Shown here: one piece after another, positions 11,443 through 20,558 of the stretch
Layout: every line of letters starts with the position of its first letter
Numbering within the stretch: position 1 is the first letter of the stretch
Source of the DNA: Candidatus Gastranaerophilales bacterium
GTDB lineage: Bacteria > Cyanobacteriota > Vampirovibrionia > Gastranaerophilales > Gastranaerophilaceae
Length of the DNA stretch: 64,000 nucleotides
Direction of reading: 5' to 3'
NCBI GenBank assembly: GCA_944324135.1
Contig: CALUVE010000003.1
Span: forward strand, 1-64,000
The notes under the pieces: model-generated
Told to the model about the DNA's origin: nothing
Databases searched by the model: none
The model's input: only the letters and a program-made list of their open reading frames with translations
Position numbers and translations under genes: made by a program

Positions 11443-11484
11443 AAAAAGCGTATGGTTTGTACCCGCAGGCTGTACGCTTTTTTA
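11443..11484 (+). terminator. Rho-independent terminator after ahcY
   Basis: AAAAAGCGTA at 11443-11452 pairs with TACGCTTTTTT at 11473-11483 across a GC-containing loop, followed by T-rich sequence. Confidence 0.8.
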
Positions 11485-11502
11485 TAATATAATTTTTAAA
11501 TC

Positions 11503-11587
11503 CAAAAGCAAGACAGATAAATTATTTGAGGACGATAGCGAGAGCAGAGCGGGAGCGTGTTCCGAAAATAATTTATCTGTCTTTTGT
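11503..11587. repeat. Palindromic intergenic element, copy 1 (compact)
   Basis: A 17-bp perfect inverted repeat (11511-11527 with 11566-11582) extends outward to about 11503 and 11587 with a 2-nt bulge. It encloses a GC-rich core with TTGAGGACGATAGCG at 11526-11540 and GGGAGCGTGTTCC at 11551-11563. The same two core blocks occur, reverse-complemented, at the ends of the element at 34995-35155. The arms of the two copies differ in sequence but are each self-complementary. It lies between ahcY and the convergent glycosyltransferase gene. Confidence 0.7.
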
Positions 11588-11603
11588 TCGTCCTATTGTT
11601 AAT

Positions 11604-12464
11604 CTACAAACATAAAAGCGATAATTTTATAACATTGCGCAGTCCGAGTTTGGATTTTTCCTGCCAGAGAAATTTAATTGTTTCCGGACGAATTTTGATA
11701 TTGTTATTTAGATTTACGAGAGAGGTTTTGTCAGAATGTAATTTTTTGTTGCCGGTGACAAGTGTGCAGTTGCCGGCATTTGATGCATGCCGTCTGTAAG
11801 CAACAAGCGGCGCGTTTATGTTGGCACTTCCGCCGATGAGGTGCGCGTAATTCATTATGAATTTGTCAGGACAAATCCTCCATTTACCTGCATTTTTGTA
11901 ATAGCACAGAAGTTCTATTGCTGCTTTTCTGTACATCGCAGAACTGTTTGGCGACCAGTGCCAGCCTCCAAATCTTGCTTTGACTATTTTATAATCATTT
12001 TTTTCTGTGTTTAATAAGTCTTCAATGCTGCAGCATGGCGGAGATGATATTGAATTAAATGTGTGCACTTCATCCTCCTCCCCGATTTCAATTATTGCAC
12101 AAGAAGTCATTCCGACGCTTGTTTTCAGATGGGTTTGGATGTGAATTTTTGCAAAATCAGGCATGAGGATGTCATCAGAATCTATAAAACTTACAAACTG
12201 TCCTTGTGACTCTTTCAGTCCTTTTAGCATTGCCGCCATCTGACCTTGATTTGTTTCATTAACAAACAAAGTTATTTTCAAATCTTGATTTTCTTCAATG
12301 AATTTTTCGGCTATTTTAACGGAGTTATCACAAGAGGCGTCATCTACTATAAGAATTTCAAAATTTTTATAGGTTTGGTTCTTGATACTTTCAAGAGTTT
12401 TCAGAAGATATTTTTCATAATTATATGAAGTTACGACAAAACTGACGAGCGGCAGGTTAAGCAT
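11604..12464 (-). CDS. Family 2 glycosyltransferase
   Basis: This 286-residue protein has the GT-A fold signature of GT2 enzymes. It contains LVSFVVTSYNYEKYL at the N-terminus, ILIVDDASCDNS near residue 37 (first Asp pair, nucleotide sugar), NQGQMAAMLKGL, and FIDSDDILMPDF near residue 93 (the DxD-like metal site). No transmembrane helix is obvious. It overlaps the upstream DUF475 gene by 8 bp, so the two are probably co-transcribed. The acceptor and sugar cannot be told from sequence; cell-envelope polysaccharide synthesis is the likely setting. Confidence 0.88.
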   Translation of the reverse strand: MLNLPLVSFVVTSYNYEKYLLKTLESIKNQTYKNFEILIVDDASCDNSVKIAEKFIEENQDLKITLFVNETNQGQMAAMLKGLKESQGQFVSFIDSDDILMPDFAKIHIQTHLKTSVGMTSCAIIEIGEEDEVHTFNSISSPPCCSIEDLLNTEKNDYKIVKARFGGWHWSPNSSAMYRKAAIELLCYYKNAGKWRICPDKFIMNYAHLIGGSANINAPLVAYRRHASNAGNCTLVTGNKKLHSDKTSLVNLNNNIKIRPETIKFLWQEKSKLGLRNVIKLSLLCL

Positions 12465-13527
12465 TTTTCTCTTCTCCCTCTGCGATTAATCTGGACATTT
12501 TTCTGTTATGAATTACAGAAGAAATAAATGCCGCAACAATAAATCCGAGTCCGATACCGCCTGTGACAACTTCAGGAATTTCTTCAACAGTAGATACAAG
12601 CATCAATATTGATAAAGCTCCGATGGCCCAGTGTGCGCCGTGTTCAAGGTAAATAAATTTGGCAAGAGTCTTTTTTTCTACGAGCATAATGGTCAAAGAC
12701 CGCACAAACATCGCGCCGATTGCAAGACCTATGGTGATAATAATAACATCTTTGCTTAACGCAAAAGCTCCGAGAACTCCATCAAGTGAGAATGAAGCAT
12801 CAATCAGTTCCAGATAAAGAAAGCTGATGAGTCCTGTGCATTTAGCACCGGAATTTACACACTGCGCAAGTCTCATTTCTTCATGTTTTTCCAGATAATG
12901 TGTAAAACCGTCTATCATAAGATAAGTTATTATTCCGGCCATACCGGATATCATAACAGATACTTTCACCTCGGCAGGAACATAATTCTGGGTCGCAATT
13001 ATTGCAAACAGTGCAATAACAATTTCTATCCCTTTGATATGGTCAAGGTGTGAAAGCGGGGCTTCAACGGGTCTAATCCAGTGCACATCTTTTTCGTGGT
13101 TAAAGAAATAGTGAAGGAATAGCATCATAAGAAAAATTCCGCCGAAAGTTACAATAGGCGCATGCGTTGCGTGCAGATAGCCTGCATATTTGTCCACGTT
13201 AGTCAAAGCCATTCTGGTGACTTCTACAATCCCGACTTTAGCAAATATTGCAACAACTAATATCGGGAATAAAAACCTCATCCCGAAAACTGCAATAGCA
13301 ATACCCCACGTTAAAAATCGGTGCCGCCATTTATCTGACATATGTTCAAGTTTCATCGCATTTACAACTGCGTTGTCAAATGAAAGGCTTATTTCCAGAA
13401 TACTCAAAACGAGTGCAATGAATACACAGGCCAGTCCTGTGCCTGCATGGGCGTGTTCTCCCCAGAAATATGCGCCGATAAAACCGGCTATTGCAACTAT
13501 ATATGACCCTAAAAAGTAGTGCAGCAT
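12457..13527 (-). CDS. TerC-related integral membrane protein (DUF475 family)
   Basis: The 356-residue protein is strongly hydrophobic, with about nine membrane segments. It carries acidic membrane motifs typical of TerC/DUF475: SILEISLSFDNAVVNAMKL near residue 45 and LELIDASFSLDGVLGAFALS near residue 235, two inverted copies of an E...S.DNA/S.DG pattern. TerC relatives are linked to metal ion (for example manganese) export or tellurite resistance; the substrate here is unknown. The gene is followed with an 8-bp overlap by a GT2 gene. GAGGAGAATAAT precedes its ATG. Confidence 0.88.
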   Translation of the reverse strand: MLHYFLGSYIVAIAGFIGAYFWGEHAHAGTGLACVFIALVLSILEISLSFDNAVVNAMKLEHMSDKWRHRFLTWGIAIAVFGMRFLFPILVVAIFAKVGIVEVTRMALTNVDKYAGYLHATHAPIVTFGGIFLMMLFLHYFFNHEKDVHWIRPVEAPLSHLDHIKGIEIVIALFAIIATQNYVPAEVKVSVMISGMAGIITYLMIDGFTHYLEKHEEMRLAQCVNSGAKCTGLISFLYLELIDASFSLDGVLGAFALSKDVIIITIGLAIGAMFVRSLTIMLVEKKTLAKFIYLEHGAHWAIGALSILMLVSTVEEIPEVVTGGIGLGFIVAAFISSVIHNRKMSRLIAEGEEKNA

Positions 13528-13616
13528 TATTATTCTCCTCTTCTATAATTTTAATTATACATAAAAGCCGTTTCTTTTGCAAAAGCGTCAATAAGTATTT
13601 TACTTATTCCACTCAT

Positions 13617-13644
13617 TTGAAAAAATTTTTGTTCCTGTTATAAT
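13617..13644 (+). promoter_or_regulatory. Promoter of the prfA operon, close to the start codon
   Basis: TTGAAA at 13617-13622 and TATAAT at 13639-13644 are 16 bp apart. The prfA ATG at 13651 begins only 6 nt after the -10 box, which places transcription start at or near the start codon. The mRNA may be leaderless unless the second ATG at 13660 is used. Confidence 0.6.
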
Positions 13645-13650
13645 CGGGGT

Positions 13651-14733
13651 ATGAAAGATATGTTAGACAAAATTCTCCAGATAGAGAAAAAATATAATGA
13701 ATTAGGGGTAACACTCTCTGATCCTGCCGTAATTCAGGATTATAACAGATTTCGTGACCTTTCTAAACAGCGTAAATCAATGGAAGAAACAGTTGAACTC
13801 TATTACGCTTGGAAAAAGGCAGTTGACGCAATAGAAGATGCCAAACAAATGATTCACGAAGAAAAAGATGAAGAAATGCGCAGTTTTCTAAAGGCAGAAA
13901 TGGAAGAAAACGAGGCAAAACTTCCGGAATATGAAGAGCGGATGAAAGTTCTTCTTCTTCCTCGTGATCCGATGGATGACAAAGATATTATGCTGGAAAT
14001 CCGCGGCGGCGCCGGCGGTGATGAGGCAAATATTTTTGCCGGTGATTTGGCCAGAATGTATATGCGCTACGCAGACAAAAAAGGCTGGCAGACACAGGTT
14101 CTGAGTAAAACAGAATGCGAAGCCGGCGGTGTCTCTGAAATTATTATTTCGATAAAAGGGGATGCTGTCTATTCTCAATTAAAATATGAATCTGGTGTAC
14201 ACCGTGTTCAACGTGTTCCGGCGACAGAATCTCAAGGCAGAGTTCATACTTCAACTGCAACTGTTGCAGTTATGCCGGAAGTTGATGATGTTGAAGTCGA
14301 ACTTAATATGAATGATATTGAAATTACAACAGCACGTTCAGGCGGTGCCGGCGGACAAAATGTTAACAAAGTTGAAACTGCAGCACGCGTATTTCACAAA
14401 CCGACAGGGATAATGATTTTCTGTACAGAAGAACGTTCACAGTTGCAGAACAAAGAACGAGCCCTGCAGATTTTAAAAGCAAAACTGTATGACATGGAAG
14501 TCCAAAAACAAATGCAGGAAATAACTGACCTGCGCCGTTCTCAAGTCGGTTCAGGCGACAGAAGCGAACGTATCAGAACATATAACTTTCCTCAGGGGCG
14601 TCTGACTGACCACAGATTGAATCATAACCTGAATGTATGGACAGTTATAGACGGGGATTTGGACGAGTTAATCAAACTTTTGATGGAATACGACCAAAAG
14701 TTAAAATTGGAAAAACTGGCAGAGATAAATTAA
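13651..14733 (+). CDS. prfA: Peptide chain release factor 1
   Basis: RF1 reads UAA and UAG stop codons in the ribosomal A site and triggers release of the peptide. The 360-residue length is typical. The stop-codon recognition tripeptide PAT (in [16 protein letters not shown]) identifies RF1 rather than RF2, which has SPF. The catalytic GGQ loop occurs in [16 protein letters not shown]. It starts a translation operon followed 10 bp later by ylxR. There is no strong ribosome site before the ATG at 13651, and the promoter -10 box ends 6 nt upstream, so leaderless initiation is possible. Confidence 0.97.
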   Translation: MKDMLDKILQIEKKYNELGVTLSDPAVIQDYNRFRDLSKQRKSMEETVELYYAWKKAVDAIEDAKQMIHEEKDEEMRSFLKAEMEENEAKLPEYEERMKVLLLPRDPMDDKDIMLEIRGGAGGDEANIFAGDLARMYMRYADKKGWQTQVLSKTECEAGGVSEIIISIKGDAVYSQLKYESGVHRVQRVPATESQGRVHTSTATVAVMPEVDDVEVELNMNDIEITTARSGGAGGQNVNKVETAARVFHKPTGIMIFCTEERSQLQNKERALQILKAKLYDMEVQKQMQEITDLRRSQVGSGDRSERIRTYNFPQGRLTDHRLNHNLNVWTVIDGDLDELIKLLMEYDQKLKLEKLAEIN

Positions 14734-14743
14734 GGAGCGCCAA

Positions 14744-14989
14744 TTGGTTGAAAGAAAATGTATCGCTTGCGGAGAAATTAAAAACAGAGAAAATCTTATT
14801 AAAATTACCAGAGAAAATTCCCGCGGTGACATAGTTATCAACCCTGATTCTAAAATATTTGGCAGATCAGCATATCTTTGTTATAATAAATCGTGTGTAG
14901 AACTTGCTTTGAAAAAAGGTAAAATCCAAAAAGCTCTAAAATGTTCTATATCCGACGAACTGAAAGGGAAATTAATAAATGAGTTTTGA
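14744..14989 (+). CDS. ylxR: YlxR family RNA-binding protein (DUF448)
   Basis: This 81-residue basic protein matches the YlxR family, found almost always between nusA and infB. RKCIACGEIKNRENLIKI at the N-terminus, GRSAYLC in the middle and ALKKGKIQKALK near the end are family landmarks. I place the start at the TTG at 14744 because AAGGAG at 732-737 of the same kilobase (14732-14737) lies 6 nt upstream. The 3' end overlaps infB by 11 bp, indicating translational coupling. Unlike the usual arrangement no nusA precedes it; prfA does. Confidence 0.92.
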   Translation: MVERKCIACGEIKNRENLIKITRENSRGDIVINPDSKIFGRSAYLCYNKSCVELALKKGKIQKALKCSISDELKGKLINEF

Positions 14990-17504
14990 AACAATAAGAA
15001 TAAATGAATTAGCAAAAGAAATGAAGCTGACGAGTAAAGAAATTATTGAAAAATTCGCGCAGCTCGGGGTTACGAACAAAACTCATTCAAGTACAGTAAC
15101 ATTAGAACAGGTCAAGCGCCTGAAAGATTTTGTTGCTGCAGGTTCTGTGAAAGAAGTTAAAAAGCCGAAAGCCTTTGTCGTAAAAAAGGCAAAAACTGCA
15201 GAACATGAACAAGCAGAAGCTGCTCAAGAAGAAAAAACTCCTGAAATAAAAGACGAAGTTAAAGAACGCCCGAAAGTGGAAGTTGTGAAACAAACACCGC
15301 AGAGCCGTCTTGAAATTGTAAGAAAAGCACCGCAGCGTCCTGACGGACACACGGTTGTTAAACGTCCTGATAAAACAAAACCGTTCCGTAAAGACGGTGA
15401 AGAGGGCGCTAAAAAATTCCCTCCGCGTGATGCAAAAGCAGGTAAAAAGGAATTCCCTAAAGAGAACGCCTCCGGTGAAAATAAATCTTTTGCAAAAGGA
15501 GACAGAAGTTCAGAGAAAAAACCTATTCAAAGACATATTATTCCGCAGGATATTTACGAAAACAAAGGTACAAATCGCAAACGTTCTGACGGCAAAAGAA
15601 AAGATAAAGATTTTAATTCAAAAAAAGAAGAGCAGGAACGTATATCGTTAGAAAAAGCCGCCGCTCAAAAACATAAAAAAAGAGTCCATAAAGATGAAGA
15701 AGTTGCAGAAGTTACACAGATAGTCGTTAATCAGGCTATGACAATTTCCGAACTTTCAGAAAAAATTCACAAAACCCCTGCCGAGATAGTTAAATTTTTA
15801 ATGCTCCACGGGATTATGGCAACTGTTAACCAGCTTATTGATATTGATGTTATCAAACAAATTTGCGCAGAATATAATCTTGAAGTTCTTGATGAAGACT
15901 TAGACGCATATATTGAAGAAGAGATGGAAAAAGAGCAGAAACATAAAGCTCTTACGGATGTTGATAAAAAATTACTCAAAAAACGTGCTCCTGTCGTAAG
16001 TATTATGGGTCACGTAGACCACGGTAAAACAACACTGCTTGACAGTATCCGTGCATCAAAACACAAGATTGTTGCAACCGAAGTCGGCGGTATTACGCAG
16101 TCAATCGGTGCTTATACGGTTTATCTGGATAATAACAAAGAAAAGAAAATTGTTTTTGTCGATACCCCGGGTCACGAAGCATTCACAGAAATGCGTGCCA
16201 GAGGTGCAAAAGCTACAGATATTGCAATCCTTGTTGTCGCAGCCGATGACGGTATAATGCCTCAGACTATAGAGGCTATAAGCCACGCAAGAGCTGCAGA
16301 AGTTCCGATTATCGTCGCGGTGAACAAAATAGATAAGCCAGGTGCAAATCCTGATAAAATATTACAGCAGCTTACAGAACACGGTCTTGTTCCTGAAGAA
16401 TGGGGCGGCGATACAATTACGGTTAAAGTTTCAGCCTTGAACGGTACAGGTATAGATGAACTTTTGGAATACATCCTGCTGGTTGCTGATATTCAAGACC
16501 TTAAAGCTAACCCGAAAGCAGAAGCCTCAGGTGTTGTCATAGAGGCAAACCTTGATAAAGGTAAAGGTCCTGTTGCAACACTCCTTGTCCAGAACGGTAC
16601 ATTAAGAGTCGGCAACTGCATAGTTGTAGGTACTGCCTGCGGCCGTGTAAGAGCTTTGCTTTCCGATAGCGGTGAAAAAATTCAAAAAGCTGAACCGTCT
16701 ACCCCTGTTGAAATTTTAGGGTTAACAGAAGTTCCGCAGGCCGGCGACTACTTTGAAGTGGTTAAAAACGAAAAAGAAATGAAAGCAATTGTCGAAAAAC
16801 GTAAAGAAAAAGCGCGTAACAAACGTCTTGAGGCAATGCTGCCGGCACACATCAGACGTGAGGCTGTTGCAGGAGAAGAAGATATTCCGCAGCTTAACCT
16901 GATTATTAAAGCAAATACTCACGGTTCCGCAGAGGCTGTTTCTCAGGCAATTGCACAGCTTGAATCAAAAGAAATTAAGACAAAAATCATCCACGTTGGT
17001 GTCGGTGATATTTCTGAAGCAGATGTTATGCTGGCCTCTGCGTCAGGTGCTATTATTCTCGGATTTACGGTAAAAGAGGACGGCAATGCTCTTGTGGCAG
17101 CTGAACGTGAGGGAGTTACAATCAAGAAATATGATATTATCTATCAGATTTTAGAAGATATGGAAAAAACAATGCTCTCACTTCTTCAGCCGGAAATTAA
17201 AGAGGTTGAACTCGGTAAAGCAGAAGTTCGTCAGGTATTTACAATCGGTAAAACTACAAAAATTGCCGGCTGCTATGTCACAGAGGGCAAAATTGTCCGC
17301 AGCAAGACGGCTATTCTATACCGTGACGGCAAAGAAATATTCAGAGGGGCAATTGACCAGCTTAAACGATTCAAGGATGATGTTAAAGAAGTCGCCCAAG
17401 GTTTTGAATGCGGTATATCTTTCAGCAAATGGAACGACATCGAAGTCGGTGATATCATTGAAGTTTCTACAACCGAAGAAATTGAACGTAAAAGTTTAGA
17501 CTAA
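14979..17504 (+). CDS. infB: Translation initiation factor IF-2
   Basis: IF-2 is the GTPase that brings initiator tRNA to the 30S subunit and promotes subunit joining. The 841-residue protein has an N-terminal IF2 helix domain (MSFETIRINELAKEMKLTSKEIIEKF) and a long charged linker rich in Lys and Glu (about residues 60-235). A second IF2-N module (MTISELSEKIHKTPAEIVKFLMLHGI) precedes the G domain with GHVDHGKTT, DTPGHEAF and NKIDKPGAN. Domains II to IV follow to KSLD. It overlaps ylxR and is followed by rbfA. Confidence 0.98.
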   Translation: MSFETIRINELAKEMKLTSKEIIEKFAQLGVTNKTHSSTVTLEQVKRLKDFVAAGSVKEVKKPKAFVVKKAKTAEHEQAEAAQEEKTPEIKDEVKERPKVEVVKQTPQSRLEIVRKAPQRPDGHTVVKRPDKTKPFRKDGEEGAKKFPPRDAKAGKKEFPKENASGENKSFAKGDRSSEKKPIQRHIIPQDIYENKGTNRKRSDGKRKDKDFNSKKEEQERISLEKAAAQKHKKRVHKDEEVAEVTQIVVNQAMTISELSEKIHKTPAEIVKFLMLHGIMATVNQLIDIDVIKQICAEYNLEVLDEDLDAYIEEEMEKEQKHKALTDVDKKLLKKRAPVVSIMGHVDHGKTTLLDSIRASKHKIVATEVGGITQSIGAYTVYLDNNKEKKIVFVDTPGHEAFTEMRARGAKATDIAILVVAADDGIMPQTIEAISHARAAEVPIIVAVNKIDKPGANPDKILQQLTEHGLVPEEWGGDTITVKVSALNGTGIDELLEYILLVADIQDLKANPKAEASGVVIEANLDKGKGPVATLLVQNGTLRVGNCIVVGTACGRVRALLSDSGEKIQKAEPSTPVEILGLTEVPQAGDYFEVVKNEKEMKAIVEKRKEKARNKRLEAMLPAHIRREAVAGEEDIPQLNLIIKANTHGSAEAVSQAIAQLESKEIKTKIIHVGVGDISEADVMLASASGAIILGFTVKEDGNALVAAEREGVTIKKYDIIYQILEDMEKTMLSLLQPEIKEVELGKAEVRQVFTIGKTTKIAGCYVTEGKIVRSKTAILYRDGKEIFRGAIDQLKRFKDDVKEVAQGFECGISFSKWNDIEVGDIIEVSTTEEIERKSLD

Positions 17505-17518
17505 TAGGATTTTTGATT

Positions 17519-17863
17519 ATGACATTAAGAAATGAACGTGTAAGAAAAGAATTGATGCGTGATATCTCAGATATCCTTAGAAAGGAAGTCCGAGGGTTGG
17601 AGGGTGTTGTGTCGGTTCTTGATATTGAAGTCGCGCACGACAACTCTTTTGCAAAAGTTATATACAGTGTTCTCGGTTCTGATGAACAGATAGAAAAATC
17701 TAAAGAAGTTATTGAAAAAAATACTCCTAAAATCAGATATGAAGTCGGAAAACGTATTAGACTGCGTCTTACTCCGGAATTGAAATTTGTCTATACTGAT
17801 TCTCTGGAAAAAGGTTCACGTGTGAGTGAACTTATTGATAAAATTTCAAAAGGAGAACTCTAA
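17519..17863 (+). CDS. rbfA: Ribosome-binding factor A
   Basis: RbfA is a KH-fold factor needed for late maturation of the 30S subunit and 16S rRNA 5'-end processing. The ATG at 17519 gives 114 residues starting TLRNERVRKELMRDISDIL; an in-frame TTG six bases earlier is less likely. The family segments ISDILRKEVR, VLDIEVAHDNSFAKVIYSVLG and RLRLTPELKFVYTDSLEKGSRV are present. The gene is 14 bp after infB and 7 bp before truB, a conserved order. Confidence 0.95.
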   Translation: MTLRNERVRKELMRDISDILRKEVRGLEGVVSVLDIEVAHDNSFAKVIYSVLGSDEQIEKSKEVIEKNTPKIRYEVGKRIRLRLTPELKFVYTDSLEKGSRVSELIDKISKGEL

Positions 17864-17870
17864 TTCCCTT

Positions 17871-18722
17871 ATGTTTGGTTTTTTGAATGTTTACAAACCA
17901 AAAGGAATGACGTCTCATGACGTTGTCTCTTTTATGCGTAAACTGACAGGGATAAAACAAATCGGGCATACCGGAACTCTTGACCCGTTTGCAGAGGGTG
18001 TGCTGCCTGTTTGTATAGGAAAAGCCACACGTCTTATTGAATATCTTAATGATGACAAAGAGTATCTGGCAACAGTGCAATTCGGCTCAAATACAGATAC
18101 CTATGACCTCGATGGGGTTGTAACGGAAACCTTTGATAAAAAAATAAGCAGAGAAGATGTTATCACGTCACTAAAAGATTTTGAGGGGGAAATTTTTCAG
18201 ACTCCTCCGATGTATTCCGCGATAAAGGTTAACGGTAAAAAACTCTATGACTACGCCAGAAAGGGGCAGACTATTGAAGTCGCGCCGAGAAAAGTTTTTA
18301 TAGAATTAATATCTCTTGAAAATTTTGATGAGGCAAAACAAACAGCAGTAATTCGCGTAAAATGTTCCAAAGGAACATATATACGTTCTATAGCATACGA
18401 TTTGGGCGTAAAACTTGCTTGCGGCGGGCATTTGATAAAATTGATACGTACGCGGGCAGGCAGGTTTACGCTTGAAAATTCAGCCCGGCTTGAAGATATT
18501 TCAAAAAGCCCCGAACATTTTTTGATAAATCCTATGTCCGTTCTGGATTTGGATAGTATTGAAATCAGCGAAGCTGATTATCTCAAATTGCAAAACGGCA
18601 ATCCTATTGTTAACAAAACTAACAAAAGTAACGATTTTGTAATTTTGATTTATAATGATGTTATTAAAGCAATAGGCTTTAGAGATAATGAAAAAATACT
18701 TATGAAGAAAGTGTTTAATTGA
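17871..18722 (+). CDS. truB: tRNA pseudouridine-55 synthase
   Basis: TruB makes the universal pseudouridine 55 in the T-loop of tRNAs. The ATG at 17871 gives 283 residues beginning with the standard FLNVYKPKGMTSHDVV; the AAAGGAG site ends about 15 nt upstream, a long spacing. The catalytic block GHTGTLDPFAEGVLPVCIGKATRL contains the nucleophilic Asp. The RVKCSKGTYIRSIAYDLG segment and a C-terminal PUA-like region follow. It is the last clear translation gene of the operon and overlaps nothing; the next ORF starts 2 bp after the stop. Confidence 0.96.
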   Translation: MFGFLNVYKPKGMTSHDVVSFMRKLTGIKQIGHTGTLDPFAEGVLPVCIGKATRLIEYLNDDKEYLATVQFGSNTDTYDLDGVVTETFDKKISREDVITSLKDFEGEIFQTPPMYSAIKVNGKKLYDYARKGQTIEVAPRKVFIELISLENFDEAKQTAVIRVKCSKGTYIRSIAYDLGVKLACGGHLIKLIRTRAGRFTLENSARLEDISKSPEHFLINPMSVLDLDSIEISEADYLKLQNGNPIVNKTNKSNDFVILIYNDVIKAIGFRDNEKILMKKVFN

Positions 18723-18724
18723 TT

Positions 18725-19597
18725 ATGAAAAAGTTTTTAATTTTATTAATGGCTATAATTTTAACCGGCGGAGTTTCATTAGCATCTCAACCAGCCTTTG
18801 TCGGCTGCTCGGCTCCGTACGATTTATCATCAGGGCTGAAAAGAACGCTTGCTAATGCTACAGGTTCCAATCTGCTTGCCCAGCAGGTTGCGCAATCCTT
18901 GATTAAAAGACAACTCAAAAAAGAATCCGGTGAAAAATTTAAGGTAAAAGTAAGCTCTTACAGCCTTGCGGATTTGAAAGCAGGACGTTTTAAATCATTA
19001 GATATTTCAGGTGAAAATCTTGATTTGGACGGAGTTTATATTTCCTATATGGATTTTAAAACTTTGTGTGATTTTAATTATATTGTCTTTGACAAGAGCA
19101 CAAACTCGATGTTTTTTAAAGAAGCTTTCCCTATGAGTTATTCAATTGTTATGGACGAAAATGATTTGAACAAAACAATGAACTCCAGTTCTTATGCAAA
19201 ACTCATAAATGAAGCTAATAAACTAGGTTCAGCATTGAATCTTTTCAAAATTAATGACACCCATGTAAAAATTCACAACAATCAATTTTTCTATATTTTT
19301 GATTACTCGCTGCCGTTTTTGGGCGGGCACTACAATATGGTTGTAGAAGCTGATTTGAAAGTAGTTGACGGCAATATTGAGTTTAAAAATACTAAAATAG
19401 CCAGTAAAAATTTCAGTATAGATATAAGCCAGATGGCTAAAGTGTTAAATTATCTTAACCCGCTTGAATTTTCGCTGAATATACTGGAAAATAATAACAC
19501 AACTATGAGTGTTAGAAATATTTCACTTTCAAACAATGCAATCAATGTCAACGGAACTGTTATAGTTGATAAAAATACTGTAAAAGCACAAAAATAA
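18725..19597 (+). CDS. Exported LmeA/DUF2993-like lipid-binding protein
   Basis: The 290-residue protein starts MKKFLILLMAIILTGGVSLAS, a clear signal peptide. The mature part resembles DUF2993 (LmeA family): paired patterns such as FKSLDISGENLDLDGVYISYMDFKTLCDF and a C-terminal VRNISLSNNAINVNGTVIV. These proteins are thought to bind phospholipids through an elongated tubular fold and occur in actinobacteria and Cyanobacteria. It begins 2 bp after the truB stop and so is probably part of the same transcript. Membership of the family is by pattern only. Confidence 0.7.
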   Translation: MKKFLILLMAIILTGGVSLASQPAFVGCSAPYDLSSGLKRTLANATGSNLLAQQVAQSLIKRQLKKESGEKFKVKVSSYSLADLKAGRFKSLDISGENLDLDGVYISYMDFKTLCDFNYIVFDKSTNSMFFKEAFPMSYSIVMDENDLNKTMNSSSYAKLINEANKLGSALNLFKINDTHVKIHNNQFFYIFDYSLPFLGGHYNMVVEADLKVVDGNIEFKNTKIASKNFSIDISQMAKVLNYLNPLEFSLNILENNNTTMSVRNISLSNNAINVNGTVIVDKNTVKAQK

Positions 19598-19608
19598 GGG
19601 TAAGAATC

Positions 19609-20223
19609 ATGAGTATTTTAAGAAAAATTGTAATATGCGCACTGCTTGTAGCCTTAGGCGGATTGATTACTTTTGCGGCATTAAAATATTTTAATTTCGG
19701 ACATGATATAACAGGTTCTGATATAGAGGTATCAGAGCGAATAACAGAAGAAGAGGAGGCGGATCCTATTCAGCAGCCCCAGACTCAACTTCAGGAAAAA
19801 GTTTATGTTAATATCTTCTTTATAGGTCAGAATGATAACAAAGAAGAAGTTTATAAAGCTGTAAAAAGACAGTATGACGAAACCGTAGACGGTTCAAAGA
19901 TAAAATTTGCGATAGAAAGTCTTATTGCAGGCCCTCGCCCGAATGAAAAAGAAAGAGGTGTCTACTCAGAAATTCCGTCGGGGACAGAAGTTTTGTCTAT
20001 CAAGGAATATCCTGATAAAGTAATTATAAACCTTTCAGCAGCATTTGAAACAGGCGGCGGCACTGATAGTCTGTATAAAAGATTATATCAGTTGATTAAA
20101 ACAGCTAAACGTAACACAACTCTGCCTGTTTATTTATACATAGAAGGACAAAAAGCCGATGTTATAGGCGGTGAGGGAATTATGCTCAACCAACCGCTGA
20201 GTGACTCATCTCTTGACGGATAG
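19609..20223 (+). CDS. GerMN-domain membrane-anchored protein
   Basis: The 204-residue protein has one N-terminal membrane segment (about residues 7-26) and an acidic linker. A C-terminal GerMN-like domain follows, with VYVNIFFIGQN, IKFAIESLIAGPRPNEKERGVYSEIPSGTEVLSI and KVIINLSAAFETGGGTDS. GerMN domains occur in spore germination proteins and in many non-sporulating bacteria as envelope proteins. It probably faces the periplasm. Context with the LmeA-like gene supports an envelope role; the exact function is unknown. Confidence 0.8.
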   Translation: MSILRKIVICALLVALGGLITFAALKYFNFGHDITGSDIEVSERITEEEEADPIQQPQTQLQEKVYVNIFFIGQNDNKEEVYKAVKRQYDETVDGSKIKFAIESLIAGPRPNEKERGVYSEIPSGTEVLSIKEYPDKVIINLSAAFETGGGTDSLYKRLYQLIKTAKRNTTLPVYLYIEGQKADVIGGEGIMLNQPLSDSSLDG

Positions 20224-20228
20224 AAAAT

Positions 20229-20495
20229 ATGGAAAAATCTTTAGACTATTACATGAATTTGGACTGGACGCTAATTGAGGGCGAAGATCTTGATTTTGAG
20301 GGAAAACCTTACCATTATATTGAAATAAAAGAAATTCCGAGCTTTGTGTTTTGTGCAAAATCAATAGAAAAAGCCCGTGAAAATTACAAAAGACAGCTCA
20401 AATTAACTTTAATGGTCATGCTCGAAAGCGGCGAACACATAGTAGAACCTGGGGAAGAAGAGGACGAACCTGATTGGGAAAGCCTTTGTCCGTAA
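20229..20495 (+). CDS. Small acidic protein, unknown (weakly HicB-like)
   Basis: The 88-residue protein follows the GerMN gene by 5 bp and is rich in acidic residues. The segment YHYIEIKEIPSFVFCAKSIEKARENYKRQLK has the strand-strand-helix order and aromatic pattern of the HicB fold. It lacks the HicB helix-turn-helix and has no toxin next to it. I do not assign a function. A strong terminator follows, marking the end of the operon. Confidence 0.6.
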   Translation: MEKSLDYYMNLDWTLIEGEDLDFEGKPYHYIEIKEIPSFVFCAKSIEKARENYKRQLKLTLMVMLESGEHIVEPGEEEDEPDWESLCP

Positions 20496-20513
20496 ATTTC
20501 CTGTTTTAAACTT

Positions 20514-20552
20514 AAAAAAGCCTCTGTTGATAGTTGCGGCAGAGGCTTTTTT
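20514..20552. terminator. Bidirectional terminator
   Basis: AAAAAAGCCTCTG at 20514-20526 pairs perfectly with CAGAGGCTTTTTT at 20540-20552. It separates the convergent prfA-operon tail and the GntR-type regulator gene and has A/T runs on both sides. Confidence 0.9.
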
Positions 20553-20558
20553 ATAATT

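Noticed and set aside
20229-20495. HicB antitoxin of a toxin-antitoxin pair
   Set aside because: No HicA-like toxin gene is adjacent and the protein lacks a DNA-binding domain. The gene is part of an envelope-protein operon.
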